This document shows, piece after piece, positions 41,401 to 50,955 of a DNA stretch of 64,000 bases. Below the pieces are notes generated by a model. The model made no database searches. It had not been told where the DNA came from and saw nothing but the letters and a program-made list of their open reading frames with translations. The translations under genes were made by a program, and so were the position numbers. This DNA is from JAWKTV01 sp041398905. GTDB taxonomy: Bacteria > Planctomycetota > Planctomycetia > Planctomycetales > Planctomycetaceae. The first letter of the stretch is position 1. Each line of letters begins with the position of its first letter. The stretch covers positions 124,001-188,000 of the forward strand of contig JAWKTV010000008.1 of assembly GCA_041398905.1 (NCBI GenBank). Reading direction: 5' to 3'.

Positions 41401-41921
41401 AGATCGCCCGCATCCACCGACTCCTCGGCAGTGCGTCGACCGGCAAGTCGTCGGATGGCGATGCGGCTGACGACCATCTGGGCCGCGAACTGTTCCGCAG
41501 GCACTGCGGCGTCTGCCACACACTGTTCGACGAAGGTGGACAGACCGGCCCCAAGCTGACCGGCTACGAGCGGACCAACCTCGATTTCATGCTGACAGCC
41601 ATCGTCGACCCCTCCGCTGCGATCCGAGAGGAATTTACACAGTACCAGGTCGTCCTCGACGACGGCCTGGTGCTGAACGGGCTGCTTGACGATCAGACGC
41701 CCACGACGGTGACCCTCCGCGGCGCGAACAACCAGTCGACCCTCCTCAATCGCGACACGGTTGAACAGCTCAAAGCGGTTGAGACATCTCTCATGCCCGA
41801 TGGGCTGATGGAGAAGCTGACCGACGACGAGGTCCGGCAGTTGTTCAGGTACCTCATGCGTCGGACGCCGCTGACACAGGACGCCACACCCGCCAGCGAC
41901 CCCACCGCAACCGCGAACTGA
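38485..41921 (+). CDS. PVC-type beta-propeller and cytochrome c (CxxCH) protein
   Basis: A large exported protein of about 1145 residues typical of planctomycetes. A beta-propeller membrane-bound-dehydrogenase domain (residues about 100-480) has RMWIVQYRQYPYPAGLKVI, DTDGDGLYD, HSVANSLRWGPDGWLYAANG and NVYIADWYDTRLTH. Next come HEAT-like helices (about 520-940), then a cytochrome c domain with FRRHCGVCHTLFDEGGQTGP near residue 1010, the heme site CxxCH. The first 60 residues change frame near 38660: a signal-like start is in the frame from 38485 (ending LCPALHAQDAPP). A role in periplasmic oxidation of sugars is inferred from the family. Confidence 0.85.
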
Positions 41922-41972
41922 ACTGCGTCGGCGTGCACTGCCGGGGAGCCCCAGCGATTCAATGAGGGTGGT

Positions 41973-42055
41973 GTGGCGGCGGCGCTCCGAAGGAAGCCCC
42001 CGGTCGGAATGCCGGCGACGTCGGGGCTTCCGCTGTCGCAAGGTGCCCCCGCCAT
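41973..42055. repeat. Dispersed palindromic element, family A, copy 2
   Basis: Starts GTGGCGGCGGCGCTCCGAAG, has the conserved centre CGGTCGGAATGCC and GACGTCGGGGCTTCC, and ends TGCCCCCGCCAT. It matches copy 1 (8582-8660, minus strand) over its length. The rest of the 41922-42398 gap holds no gene I can support. Confidence 0.75.
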
Positions 42056-42410
42056 CCGCGGTGCATCGACCCAAAGTGAAAATGCGGGGCCCGCTCATGG
42101 CTTGCGGACTCTCGATAACGCCGCAACAGGGAATGCGACACCCCCAGAGTCGCAGCCGCGAGAACGATCTCTTGCCGGTTGTTGGCGGGGCCGTCGTGCG
42201 ACGCGCCGGAACGCGTAAGCGAACTCCACTGCGAATTGACACCTATTCCTCTCCCGCTACACTCGCGCTCGACAGTTCGGAATTCGAGACATCCGCGTCG
42301 TACGAACTTCGCCCCTCTGGTGTTGCGACGTTGATTCATTGATGGCTCGGCATGCCGGAACTGCAGGATCAGCTTCCCCATCGCAGAGGTCTGTTAGGAT
42401 GACAGGACGC

Positions 42411-45054
42411 ATGTCGACGCGCATTGGGTCGCCCGCGGGGCGCAGTTTGTTGTGGATGCTCACCTTGCTGCTGCTGGGAAGCGCCGCGTTCGCGGATGAT
42501 GCTCCGTCCCGCGGCTCGGACGCCGCTGACGAAGGCTTCGAGTCCACGGTCTGCATCGCGTGGACGATCGCGGCCGCCGGCGCGATACTGGCGCTTGCTT
42601 GGGCGTTCCGCTTCTACAAGTGGATGCTGGAGCAGAATCCTGGCGACGCCACGATGGTGAAGATCGCCGGCTACGTGACCGAAGGCGCGAACGCCTACCT
42701 GCGTCGACAGTATCGGGTCGTCGCGATCTTTTTCGTGGTCGTGAGTCTGTTGCTGGTGGTGGTTGCGTTCGGCTTCGGAGCACAGGCGAAGGTCGTCCCG
42801 TTTGCGTTCATCACTGGCGGCCTGTTCTCGGCCCTCGCCGGGTGGGTCGGCATGAAGACCGCCACCGCCGCCAGTTCGCGAACCGCACAAGGCTGCAAAG
42901 GCTCGCTGAACGAAGGTTTGCAAGTCGCCTTCCGCAGCGGTGCGGTCATGGGATTGACGGTCGTCGGCCTCGGGCTGATCGACATCTGCCTGTGGTTCGC
43001 AGCGCTGCACTGGATCGCCCCAATGGTGGGAGTGCATTACACGCTCGAAGAGATCACCGTTACGATGCTCTGCTTTGGGATGGGGGCGAGTAGCCAGGCG
43101 TTGTTCGCCCGCGTCGGCGGCGGCATCTTCACCAAAGCGGCGGACGTCGGTGCCGACCTCGTCGGAAAGGTCGAAGCCGGCATCCCGGAGGACGATCCCC
43201 GCAACCCCGCCACGATCGCCGACAACGTCGGCGACAATGTGGGCGATGTCGCCGGCATGGGGGCGGACCTGTACGAGTCGTATTGCGGATCGATCCTCGC
43301 GAGTGCCGCACTGGGCGTGGCCGCCTATGCCGGGCACGAACGCATGCAGTTCATGATGCTCCTCCTGCCGATGGTCCTCGCGGGACTCGGCATCGGCCTG
43401 TCGATCATGGGCATCTACTTCGTGCGAACCGATGAGAACGCCACGCAGGAAAGCCTGCTCAAGGCGCTGGGCCGGGGGATCAACGGCAGCAGCGTTGGCG
43501 TCGCCGTCGTCGCGGCGATCGTCGTCTGGCTGATGCTCGTCGTCCCCTCGAATCAGATGCAGCCGGAACTGAGTGCCGCGGGGCTGCAATATGGCAACAG
43601 CCTGTTTGGCGTGTTCGCTTCGGTGGTCATTGGCCTGTTCGCGGGCGTCATCATCGGCTGGTGGACCGAGCACTCGACCAGTGACGTTTACGCCCCCACC
43701 CGCCGCATCGCGGATCAGGCGGTGACTGGCCCGGCGACCGTCATCATCGCTGGCATCGCCGAAGGATTTTACAGCGTGTGGGTGCCGATCGTCGTGATCG
43801 GCACCTCCATCATCCTTGCCTTCGGAAGCTGCACGGGCTTCGCCTTCAACGATCCAAAGCTGTTTGCGATGGGGCTGTATGGCGTCGCCATCGCGGCCGT
43901 GGGCATGCTGAGCACGCTCGGGATCACACTCGCGACCGACGCCTACGGACCGATCGCAGACAACGCCGGTGGCAATGCCGAAATGTCCAAGCAGGATCCG
44001 CAGGTTCGCCACCGCACCGACGCGCTCGACAGCCTGGGCAACACCACCGCCGCAACGGGCAAAGGCTTCGCCATCGGCTCGGCCGCGCTGACCGCTCTCG
44101 CCCTGCTCGCAGCGTATGTCGAAGAAGGTTCGGGTCGGCTTCGACCGCTGGGCCGACCGGACGGAGAATGTCGCCTCACCGACGATGCCGACGCCGCGAA
44201 CGTCACGCTCATCAAGCCGGGAGTGCTGGCGGTCAAGCTGTCACAGTCGGCGCGCGAGCAACTCTATCCCGGCGAGAAATACGATCGTCGGCGAGCCGCA
44301 CAGCGAGGCGTTCCTCGTCTTCCCCGCCGAATGCACTGCAGGGCTGATCGTCAGCGAAGTCTACCCCCGCTCGCTCGCCGCCGGCGTGACGGTCAAGGGT
44401 TTCCCCTGCGTACGCTCCGGGACGAAGGTTTGCTGATCTCCGTCCGCAAGGCGACGATGCCCGACTTCGTCCGCTACTACGATGTGACGCTGATGAATCC
44501 CAAGGTGCTGGTCGGCGTGTTCCCGGGTGTGATGCTGGCGTTCGTCTTCTGCGCGATGACGATGAAAGCCGTAGGTCGTGCGCGGCTGGCTCGATGGTCG
44601 AAGAGGTCCGCCGCCAGTTCCGGGACATCCCGGGTATCATGGACGGGAAGGCCGAACCCGATTACGCCGCGTGTGTCGATATCAGCACCACTGCCGCCCA
44701 ACGGGAGATGATTATCCCGGCCTGCCTGGGGCTCCTGGTGCCGATCCTGGTGGGACTCGCGCTGGGAGTGGGGGCGTGATGGGGATGCTGGTGGGCGGTC
44801 TGACGTCCGGGTTCGCGGTGGCGATCATGATGGCCAACTCCGGCGGCGCATGGGACAACGCCAAAAAGTACATCGAATCCGGTGCCCACGGCGGTAAGGG
44901 AACCACCGCGCACAAGGCGGCCGTTGTCGGCGACACCGTCGGCGACCCCTTCAAGGACACCTCGGGGCCCAGCCTCAATATCCTGATCAAGCTGATGAGC
45001 ATGGTCTCGGTCGTGTTCGCCGGGCTGATCGTGCAATACGCAATGAACCTGTAG
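42411..45054 (+). CDS. hppA: Membrane-bound pyrophosphatase, K+-dependent type (frameshifted)
   Basis: An ion-pumping pyrophosphatase that uses PPi to export H+ or Na+. About 15 membrane helices are visible. The substrate loop [20 protein letters not shown] and [20 protein letters not shown] are complete, and the C-terminal site has [29 protein letters not shown] has Ala and Gly where K+-independent enzymes have Lys and Thr, so it should be K+-dependent. An N-terminal signal-like helix ([19 protein letters not shown]) precedes it. An extra loop of about 90 residues lies between [10 protein letters not shown] and [13 protein letters not shown]. Frame breaks near 44125, 44285, 44425, 44580 and 44778. 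Start at 42411 or 42399. Confidence 0.92.
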
Positions 45055-45118
45055 GATTTCTGGAATCGGAACGTCTACGCCCCGGTTCTGACTCGACTGG
45101 AGTGCCGGGGACGCCATA

Positions 45119-45581
45119 ATGGCCCACATGACTACCGAGCCACAAACCCTCGACGAAGCTGAACGCGCCGACATCCGCGGAGCACGAGCAGTACAACGCT
45201 CCCCGCCAGGAGGCTGGCCCGCGCCTCGCCCCCGATGTTCACCGCACCGCGCATGTCGCCCGGATTTGCGATGGATTCCGTGGTCAGCAGACGCTGGTTC
45301 TCGATTTGACGAAGATCACGTCCCTGTTCGACTACTTTATCATCACAACCGCGACCAATCGTCGGCAGATGAATGCGATCGCCGATGAGGTGAACAAGGC
45401 GATGAAATCGTCGGGGTCGCCGCCGTTTGGCCGCGAGGGTGCTGACGGACAAAGCCAGTGGGTCGTCGCCGACTACGGGGATGTCGTGTTGCACGTCTTC
45501 ACTCCCGATGCTCGGGAGCTGTACGACCTGGAAAATCTGTGGGCCGATGCTCCGCAGGTGGACTGGCAGTCGATCACGTAG
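45119..45581 (+). CDS. rsfS: Ribosome silencing factor RsfS (N-terminal frame break)
   Basis: RsfS binds the large ribosomal subunit protein L14 and blocks subunit joining in starving cells. The main part, LVLDLTKITSLFDYFIITTA, then QMNAIADEVNKAMKSSG, QWVVADYGDVVLHVFTPDA and REFY-like RELYDLENLWADAP, is complete. The N-terminal 20 residues read in the frame from 45119 (MTTEPQTLDEAERA), then shift near 45185 into the frame of LAPDVHRTAHVARICDGF. This N-terminal extension of about 45 residues is longer than in E. coli. Confidence 0.85.
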
Positions 45582-46065
45582 CGAACAGGCAGTCGGGGTG
45601 TCCGCGGACTCGGGAACGAGCTGATCGCGGCCCGGACCGTATACAGGTGTACAGTTATCTTGCTGTGCGATCTCGTCTCCCCGGTGGTTCCTGTGCTTCG
45701 AACGCTTTTTGGAGACCGGACGCGACCTCAATCGCCCGGCTGCGCGATGAAGGCGTTCCAGCGGGCGGTCACTCTCTGCGCACAAGCCCGCGTCGATCGG
45801 TCGGATATGCCCCTCGACCGACTTGGGGACCGCTGAACATTGCTCGAAATCGAAGAACCCGTCAGAATAGCGCGTCGGTCGGGCGGTCAAGGCGGCGGGT
45901 AGACGACAGTCTGGCGTTGGTCAATGTCGTCCGGAGTCGCCGAGTGCGGAGAATTGATGCTGCCGCGCCCGGGTGATGTAGAATTCCGTAACCAATGGAT
46001 AGTGGAACACGCCTGCCGCGTTTTCGATAACCGCCCGCCGGCATTGACGCCCCAAGCTCTGAGAC
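45582..46065. other. Intergenic stretch before the ketosynthase-like gene
   Basis: About 480 bases with no supported gene on either strand. Frames over it are Arg/Ser-rich. It should carry the promoter of the ketosynthase-like gene. Confidence 0.4.
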
Positions 46066-47385
46066 ATGCCAAATTCGACAGATCCGTCCCGCGGTGTGGT
46101 GATCACCGGTTTGGGTGTGCTGACTCCGCAGGCCATTGGCAGTGAAGCCCTGGCCCAGAGCCTGCGCACAGGCCGCACCGGCTTGCGACAGGTTGACCCG
46201 CCGCACGCCTTCGCGGCACCGGGCAATCTCATTGGAGCCGTGTGGGAATTCACCGAAGAAACGGCGAAGAAGGAATACCTGAAGGCTCATCGCAAGCACA
46301 TCAAGGTGATGTCGCGCGATGTTCAACTTGGTGTGGCCTCGGCCATGATGGCACTTGAGGACGCCGCGATCGCCAGCGATACGCTGGATCGCGAGCGGAT
46401 CGGCGTCGAGTTCGGCTCGAATCTGATGTTCAGCACGCCGGACTATCTGGCGGGGCCGGCTGGCAAGTGTGTCGACGAAGAGCACCCCGAGTTCTCGATT
46501 AAGCGGTGGGCACCGCGCGGCATGCCCGAAATGGAGCCGCTGTGGATGCTCAAGTACCTGCCGAACATGCCGGCATGTCACGTGGGCATTTTCACCGACT
46601 CGCGCGGGCCAAACAATTCGATCACCTGCGATGAAGTCTCGGGCGGCCTGGCGATGGGCGAAGCCGCCTCGATCATCCGGCGCGACAGCGCGGATGTGAT
46701 GATCGTCGGCTCGATTGGAAACCGCGTCCACCAGATTAAAGCGATCCATGCGGGGCTGTGGGACACGCTAGGTTCGGATCCCGAGCATCCCGATCAGGCG
46801 GTGAAGCCTTACGACGTTCGTCGCAATGGACACGCATTGTCCGAGGCGGGTATCGCAATGGTGCTCGAAGGCGATGCATTCGCCCGCGGTCGAGGAGCGC
46901 GAGTGCTGGGAACGGTTTTGGGGACCGGCTCGTCGTGCGTCGCCGGTCGCGATGGCCGACCCGACTACCGCAAGGCAGTCGCGAATGCGATGACTAAGGC
47001 GATGCGGCAAGCGGGACTGACACCGGCGGACATCGGCCACATCAACGGCCATGGCTTCGCAACACCGCTGCATGATGCACAGGAAGCCCTGGCGATCCAC
47101 GATGTGTTCGGCCAGCATGCGGGCAAAGTCCCCGTCACCGGGCTGAAGGGCTATCACGGCAGTCCGGGTGCGGCGGGCGGATTGATCGAAACCGCGATGT
47201 CGCTGCTGGCATTGCGGCAGGGTGAAATCCCTCAGACGCTGAACACCACCCAACCGGACGCCTCGCTCGGTCTGAACGTTGTCATCGGAGAACCGATCCC
47301 AACTGACAACCCGGTGTTCATCAAAGTGACCTTTACTCTCATCGGCCAGGCGGTCGCGACGGTGATTCGTGGCGAACCGGCCTGA
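46066..47385 (+). CDS. Beta-ketoacyl synthase-fold protein without the catalytic Cys
   Basis: The 439-residue protein has the thiolase fold of KAS I/II enzymes: GVVITGLGVLTPQAIGSEAL at the N-terminus, ALSEAGIAMVLEGDAFARGR, and INGHGFATPLHDAQEA, which keeps the first catalytic His. The nucleophile motif is not kept: where FabF has GPSISIATACTSG this protein has GPNNSITCDEVSG, so Glu stands in place of Cys (a Cys lies two residues earlier). The second His motif reads KGYHGSPGAAGG, with His one residue further from GAAG than normal. It is probably not a condensing enzyme; a decarboxylase-like, chain-length-factor-like or non-catalytic role is possible. The frame is intact. Confidence 0.85.
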   Translation: MPNSTDPSRGVVITGLGVLTPQAIGSEALAQSLRTGRTGLRQVDPPHAFAAPGNLIGAVWEFTEETAKKEYLKAHRKHIKVMSRDVQLGVASAMMALEDAAIASDTLDRERIGVEFGSNLMFSTPDYLAGPAGKCVDEEHPEFSIKRWAPRGMPEMEPLWMLKYLPNMPACHVGIFTDSRGPNNSITCDEVSGGLAMGEAASIIRRDSADVMIVGSIGNRVHQIKAIHAGLWDTLGSDPEHPDQAVKPYDVRRNGHALSEAGIAMVLEGDAFARGRGARVLGTVLGTGSSCVAGRDGRPDYRKAVANAMTKAMRQAGLTPADIGHINGHGFATPLHDAQEALAIHDVFGQHAGKVPVTGLKGYHGSPGAAGGLIETAMSLLALRQGEIPQTLNTTQPDASLGLNVVIGEPIPTDNPVFIKVTFTLIGQAVATVIRGEPA

Positions 47386-47608
47386 TGTATCGGGGCCGCT
47401 GGCAGTCGGCGAACCGGTTTGGCGACCGCACGACCTTCGCCGGCAATTCGAGGCGGGCAAGGCAGAGGCGGATTCTCCTTTTCCCGGTTTCAGGTGGACC
47501 GACCGGGTTTCTGGTTCTTGATCGCCCCGATCCCTTCGCCGGTTCACTCCTGCAAAGTTCAACAGGCAAGCGGACTCGGTCATCGAGATTCGATTTTCGG
47601 ATGCGGCC

Positions 47609-49459
47609 ATGGACTTTGACCCCGGTGAAGCAAGACGGCTGATCTCGCGGGAATCCCTGCGGCCGGAACTCTCTCAGTTCCTGATATCGGTCGATGCCAT
47701 CGCGCAGGTTGTCGGGGTCTCCAGCACGTTGCTGGCCTATGGCTTGGGGCCATACGCCACTGGCCACTGGGAACTGGGCGTCCTCACGTTCCTCTCGATG
47801 CTGGTGATCTCGGTCGGCGTACTCATCCGTCTGGCGTGGAGCCTGACACGGCGGAGCTTCCGCCGCGAATACCGCTACACCCTGCTCGCCACGTTCGCCT
47901 GGATCGTCGGCCTCATTGTGGTGACGATTCTGGCACCGGCGATCGACGACGTGCATGCCATCGGCACTTCGCGCTGGCCGACCTACGTGCTCCTCTCGGA
48001 AGCGATGATTTGTCTGTATGCCGCCTCCGGAGTGATTCGTGGCTTGCGTTTCGCGGCGTCCGGAGGGGTCAACCCCGCGTTGTTGCTGGCCGCATCGTTT
48101 CTGGTTTGGATCAGCGTCGGCACCGGGGTGTTGATGCTGCCGCGTTGTCGCGCGGCTGGCAACGAAGTCGGCGGGGCTCCCTTCACCACCGCGCTGTTCA
48201 CTTCCACCAGCGCAAGCTGCGTGACGGGTCTCGTCGTCGAAGACACCCGAACCTATTGGAGTCCGCTCGGCCAGTTCGCGATCTTGCTGCAGTTCCAGAT
48301 TGGCGGACTGGGGATCATGACCTTCGGTGCCTTCTTCGCACTCGTGAACGTTCGAAATATCCCAATCCGCGAGCATGCGACGCTCAGTGACCTGCTGGCG
48401 ACCGATGGACTGAGCGACTTGCGGCGCGTGGTGAGCGTGATCGTGGGATCAACGATTCTCGCCGAGTTGACCGGCGCGATTCTGCTGATGTCACTCTGGC
48501 CAGAACTGCCATTGCTGGAACGGTTCTGGATGGGGCTGTTCCACTCCGTCAGCGCCTTCTGTAACGCGGGCTTCGCGCTGACGCCTGACAGCTTTGTCGG
48601 GATGGCCCACCGCTGGCAGGTTTGGGGCGTGCTGAGTGGCCTCATCATCGCCGGAGGACTCGGCTTTACCGTTCTGGAGGATCTGCTTGGTCGGACGGTC
48701 GAAGCCGTGCGGACACGACTGCGGCCGCGAATTCTCAAGCCGGGGCGACGACGCCGGTTGACGCTGACCAGTTATCTCGTTTTGGTCACCACGTTCGGAC
48801 TCCTTGTTGTGGGGACCGTGCTGATTTCGTGCCTGGAGCGGATCGGCCCCCCAAACGACCCGCACGCCGCTCAAGACGTGTCCGACGCTTGGTTTCAGTC
48901 GGTCACCTTTCGTACCGCAGGCTTCAACACATGCGACCTCGGAGCGCTCCGACCTTCCACAAAACTTGTGGCGATCGCACTGATGTTCATCGGAGCTTCG
49001 CCCGGCTCAACGGGCGGCGGCGTCAAGACCACGGTCTTCGCGATGGCCCTGCTCGGATTGATCACCGTCCTGCGAAACCGCGAGGCGGCGGAAGTGCGGC
49101 AACGTCGAATTCCCGTTGGCATTCTCAATCGCGCTCTGGCCGTGCTCGTCGTCGGTACCGCAGCGGTGATGACCACCACCATGCTACTCACCATCTTCGA
49201 GCAACGCCCTCAACACTTCATCGACTACCTCTTCGAGGCGACCAGCGCTGCGGGAACCGTTGGCGTCTCGAGCACCATCCCCCACCCCGACGGAACCGTC
49301 ACCTCGGTGACGCAATCGCTTTCAACGCCCTCCCGCTTCGTCATCATCGTGGCGATGTTTCTCGGCCGAATCGGGCCGCTGACGCTGCTGATGGCCATGG
49401 CCGGCCGGCCCACCACCGGCCGCTATGAGTACCCGCTGGAACGCGTGTCGCTGGGGTAA
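47609..49459 (+). CDS. TrkH/KtrB-family potassium transporter subunit
   Basis: A K+ channel-like translocation subunit of 616 residues. Four selectivity-filter loops are present: TSASCVTGLVV, SAFCNAGFAL, TFRTAGFNTCD and SAAGTVGVSS. GASPGSTGGGVKTT is the intramembrane gating loop of TrkH/KtrB. The N-terminal 150 residues with four extra membrane segments exceed the core family. The regulatory subunit (TrkA/KtrA) is not next to it. It follows the ketosynthase-like gene after 223 bases. Confidence 0.9.
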   Translation: MDFDPGEARRLISRESLRPELSQFLISVDAIAQVVGVSSTLLAYGLGPYATGHWELGVLTFLSMLVISVGVLIRLAWSLTRRSFRREYRYTLLATFAWIVGLIVVTILAPAIDDVHAIGTSRWPTYVLLSEAMICLYAASGVIRGLRFAASGGVNPALLLAASFLVWISVGTGVLMLPRCRAAGNEVGGAPFTTALFTSTSASCVTGLVVEDTRTYWSPLGQFAILLQFQIGGLGIMTFGAFFALVNVRNIPIREHATLSDLLATDGLSDLRRVVSVIVGSTILAELTGAILLMSLWPELPLLERFWMGLFHSVSAFCNAGFALTPDSFVGMAHRWQVWGVLSGLIIAGGLGFTVLEDLLGRTVEAVRTRLRPRILKPGRRRRLTLTSYLVLVTTFGLLVVGTVLISCLERIGPPNDPHAAQDVSDAWFQSVTFRTAGFNTCDLGALRPSTKLVAIALMFIGASPGSTGGGVKTTVFAMALLGLITVLRNREAAEVRQRRIPVGILNRALAVLVVGTAAVMTTTMLLTIFEQRPQHFIDYLFEATSAAGTVGVSSTIPHPDGTVTSVTQSLSTPSRFVIIVAMFLGRIGPLTLLMAMAGRPTTGRYEYPLERVSLG

Positions 49460-49548
49460 GCGGCAGCCGCCACGTCGCTGAACGGTTGTTGGCGAACGGG
49501 ACCGCCGTCACTCTCCGGCGAGGCGGTCTACCCCCGCCTCGTCGCCGT

Positions 49549-49612
49549 GCCGGACAACTCAATCGTATGAGAGAGCCGGGCGGCGCTCGCCCACCCTGCT
49601 CCGTTGTCCGGC
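49549..49612. repeat. Palindromic intergenic element between convergent genes
   Basis: A 10-bp perfect inverted repeat (GCCGGACAAC at 49549-49558, GTTGTCCGGC at 49603-49612) encloses a second GC-rich hairpin (GGGCGGCGCTCGCCC). It lies between the ends of the potassium transporter gene and the enolase-family gene, so it may act as a terminator for both, or be another repeat unit. Confidence 0.55.
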
Positions 49613-49614
49613 CC

Positions 49615-50714
49615 TCACACGCTGACCAGCGGCTCGCCGAGAACATCCATCCGGGGCGAGACACCCAACCCCGCCGCGGAAGACGCGGACATGCGGCCCC
49701 GCATTCGCTGCGGTGCCCCGTCCGCATTCGTCACGGTCACGTAACTGTTGAAGTCGGTCGACGTGAACTGTAGCCGGCTGGGCGTGCTGTGAGCCAGGTG
49801 CGCGATGGCGGCGGTGGTGATGTCGCCGCCCCAACTGTCCTCAAGCGTCATGGCGATCCCCAGCGACACGCACAGGTCGCGGGCCTGCTTGATCCGCGTC
49901 AATCCGCCGAACTTGCTGATCTTAAGGTTGACGACGTCACACGCATGGTCCGCAACCGCCCGCATCAACGGGCCGATGCCGTCAATCACTTCGTCCAGCA
50001 CGAACGGATGATCGCACTTCTGCCGCACAGTCAGGCATTCCTCATAGGTCGCGCACGGTTGCTCGATATAGACATCGAGGCCGCGGACGGCACGCACGAC
50101 CCGGATCGCCTCGTGCGGCAGCCAGCCAGTGTTGGCGTCGGCGACCAGCACTTCGCCACTCGTCAGTTCGCCCCGAACCGCGTGAATCCGCTCGATATCG
50201 ACATTCGGGTCGCCGCCCACCTTGAGCTGGAAACGGGTGTATCCCTCATCCCGGTAGCCGGCCACCTTCGCGGCCATCGCCTCGGGCGACTCTTGTGAGA
50301 TCGCCCGGTACAGCACAACGTCGTCGCCGAAACGACCACCCAGCAGTTCACACACCGGCATCCCCGCCGACTGACCGAGAATGTCCCAGCAGGCGATGTC
50401 GATCGCCGACTTGACGTAGGGATGCCCCTTGAGCGCGGCGTCCATCCGCTCGTTGAGCTGCAGTGTCCGGCGTGGATCGAGGCCGACGAGATGCGGAGCC
50501 AGTTCCACAATTCCCGCTCGCACGCCAGCGGCGTACGCCGGCAAGTACGCCGGCCCCAGCGGACAGACCTCCCCCCAGCCCATCAGCCCCGCGTCCGTCT
50601 CGACGCAGACCACCGTGGAATCGAAGACCGCGACGCTCTTTCCGCCCGACCAGTGATAACTCCTTCACGCAGCGGCAGATCGACTCGATAGGCGGTAACG
50701 CGGGTGATCTTCAT
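49615..50714 (-). CDS. Enolase-superfamily dehydratase, cis-3-hydroxy-L-proline dehydratase-like (N-terminal frame break)
   Basis: A mandelate racemase/muconate lactonizing-type enzyme. The capping domain has [19 protein letters not shown]. The barrel has FQLKVGGDP, and metal ligands in LVADANTGW (Asp), YIEQPC (Glu) and FVLDEVIDG (Asp), with [11 protein letters not shown] near the end. The [14 protein letters not shown] stretch is most like cis-3-hydroxy-L-proline dehydratases, as I remember them. The true start [18 protein letters not shown] at 50714 is in another frame from the rest ([17 protein letters not shown]), with a break near 50660. The enzyme would feed hydroxyproline into central metabolism. 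Confidence 0.78.
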
Positions 50715-50955
50715 GGGAGTGGCTCGTGGTCTGGTTCGATTCCTGCGACGGAAAGTTACCAATACCGCTGCGAGCCGTCACGTCTTCCCGTGAACTCGCG
50801 GCTCGGTTGTCGGTCGGCAAATCGGATGCGACACTCATCCTTCAGCGCGGCAACGCCACCGCCCGCCGCCTGCGTCGTGGGCCACTCACACTTGCCGAGC
50901 GACGCTGCCCGCGACTTCATCGAGACTCTGTCCCTACATCACGAATCGTTCCATC

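Noticed and set aside
42369..44012. A 547-codon open frame on the minus strand
   Set aside because: It is antisense to the pyrophosphatase gene and made mostly of His, Asp, Arg and Gln; no domain is visible.
46066..47385. Reading the ketosynthase-like protein as a normal FabF
   Set aside because: The Cys needed for condensation is replaced by Glu in a region with no frame break.
50715..50760. GGTTCGATTCC, like the T-arm of a tRNA
   Set aside because: No matching acceptor stem, anticodon arm or CCA is found on either strand.
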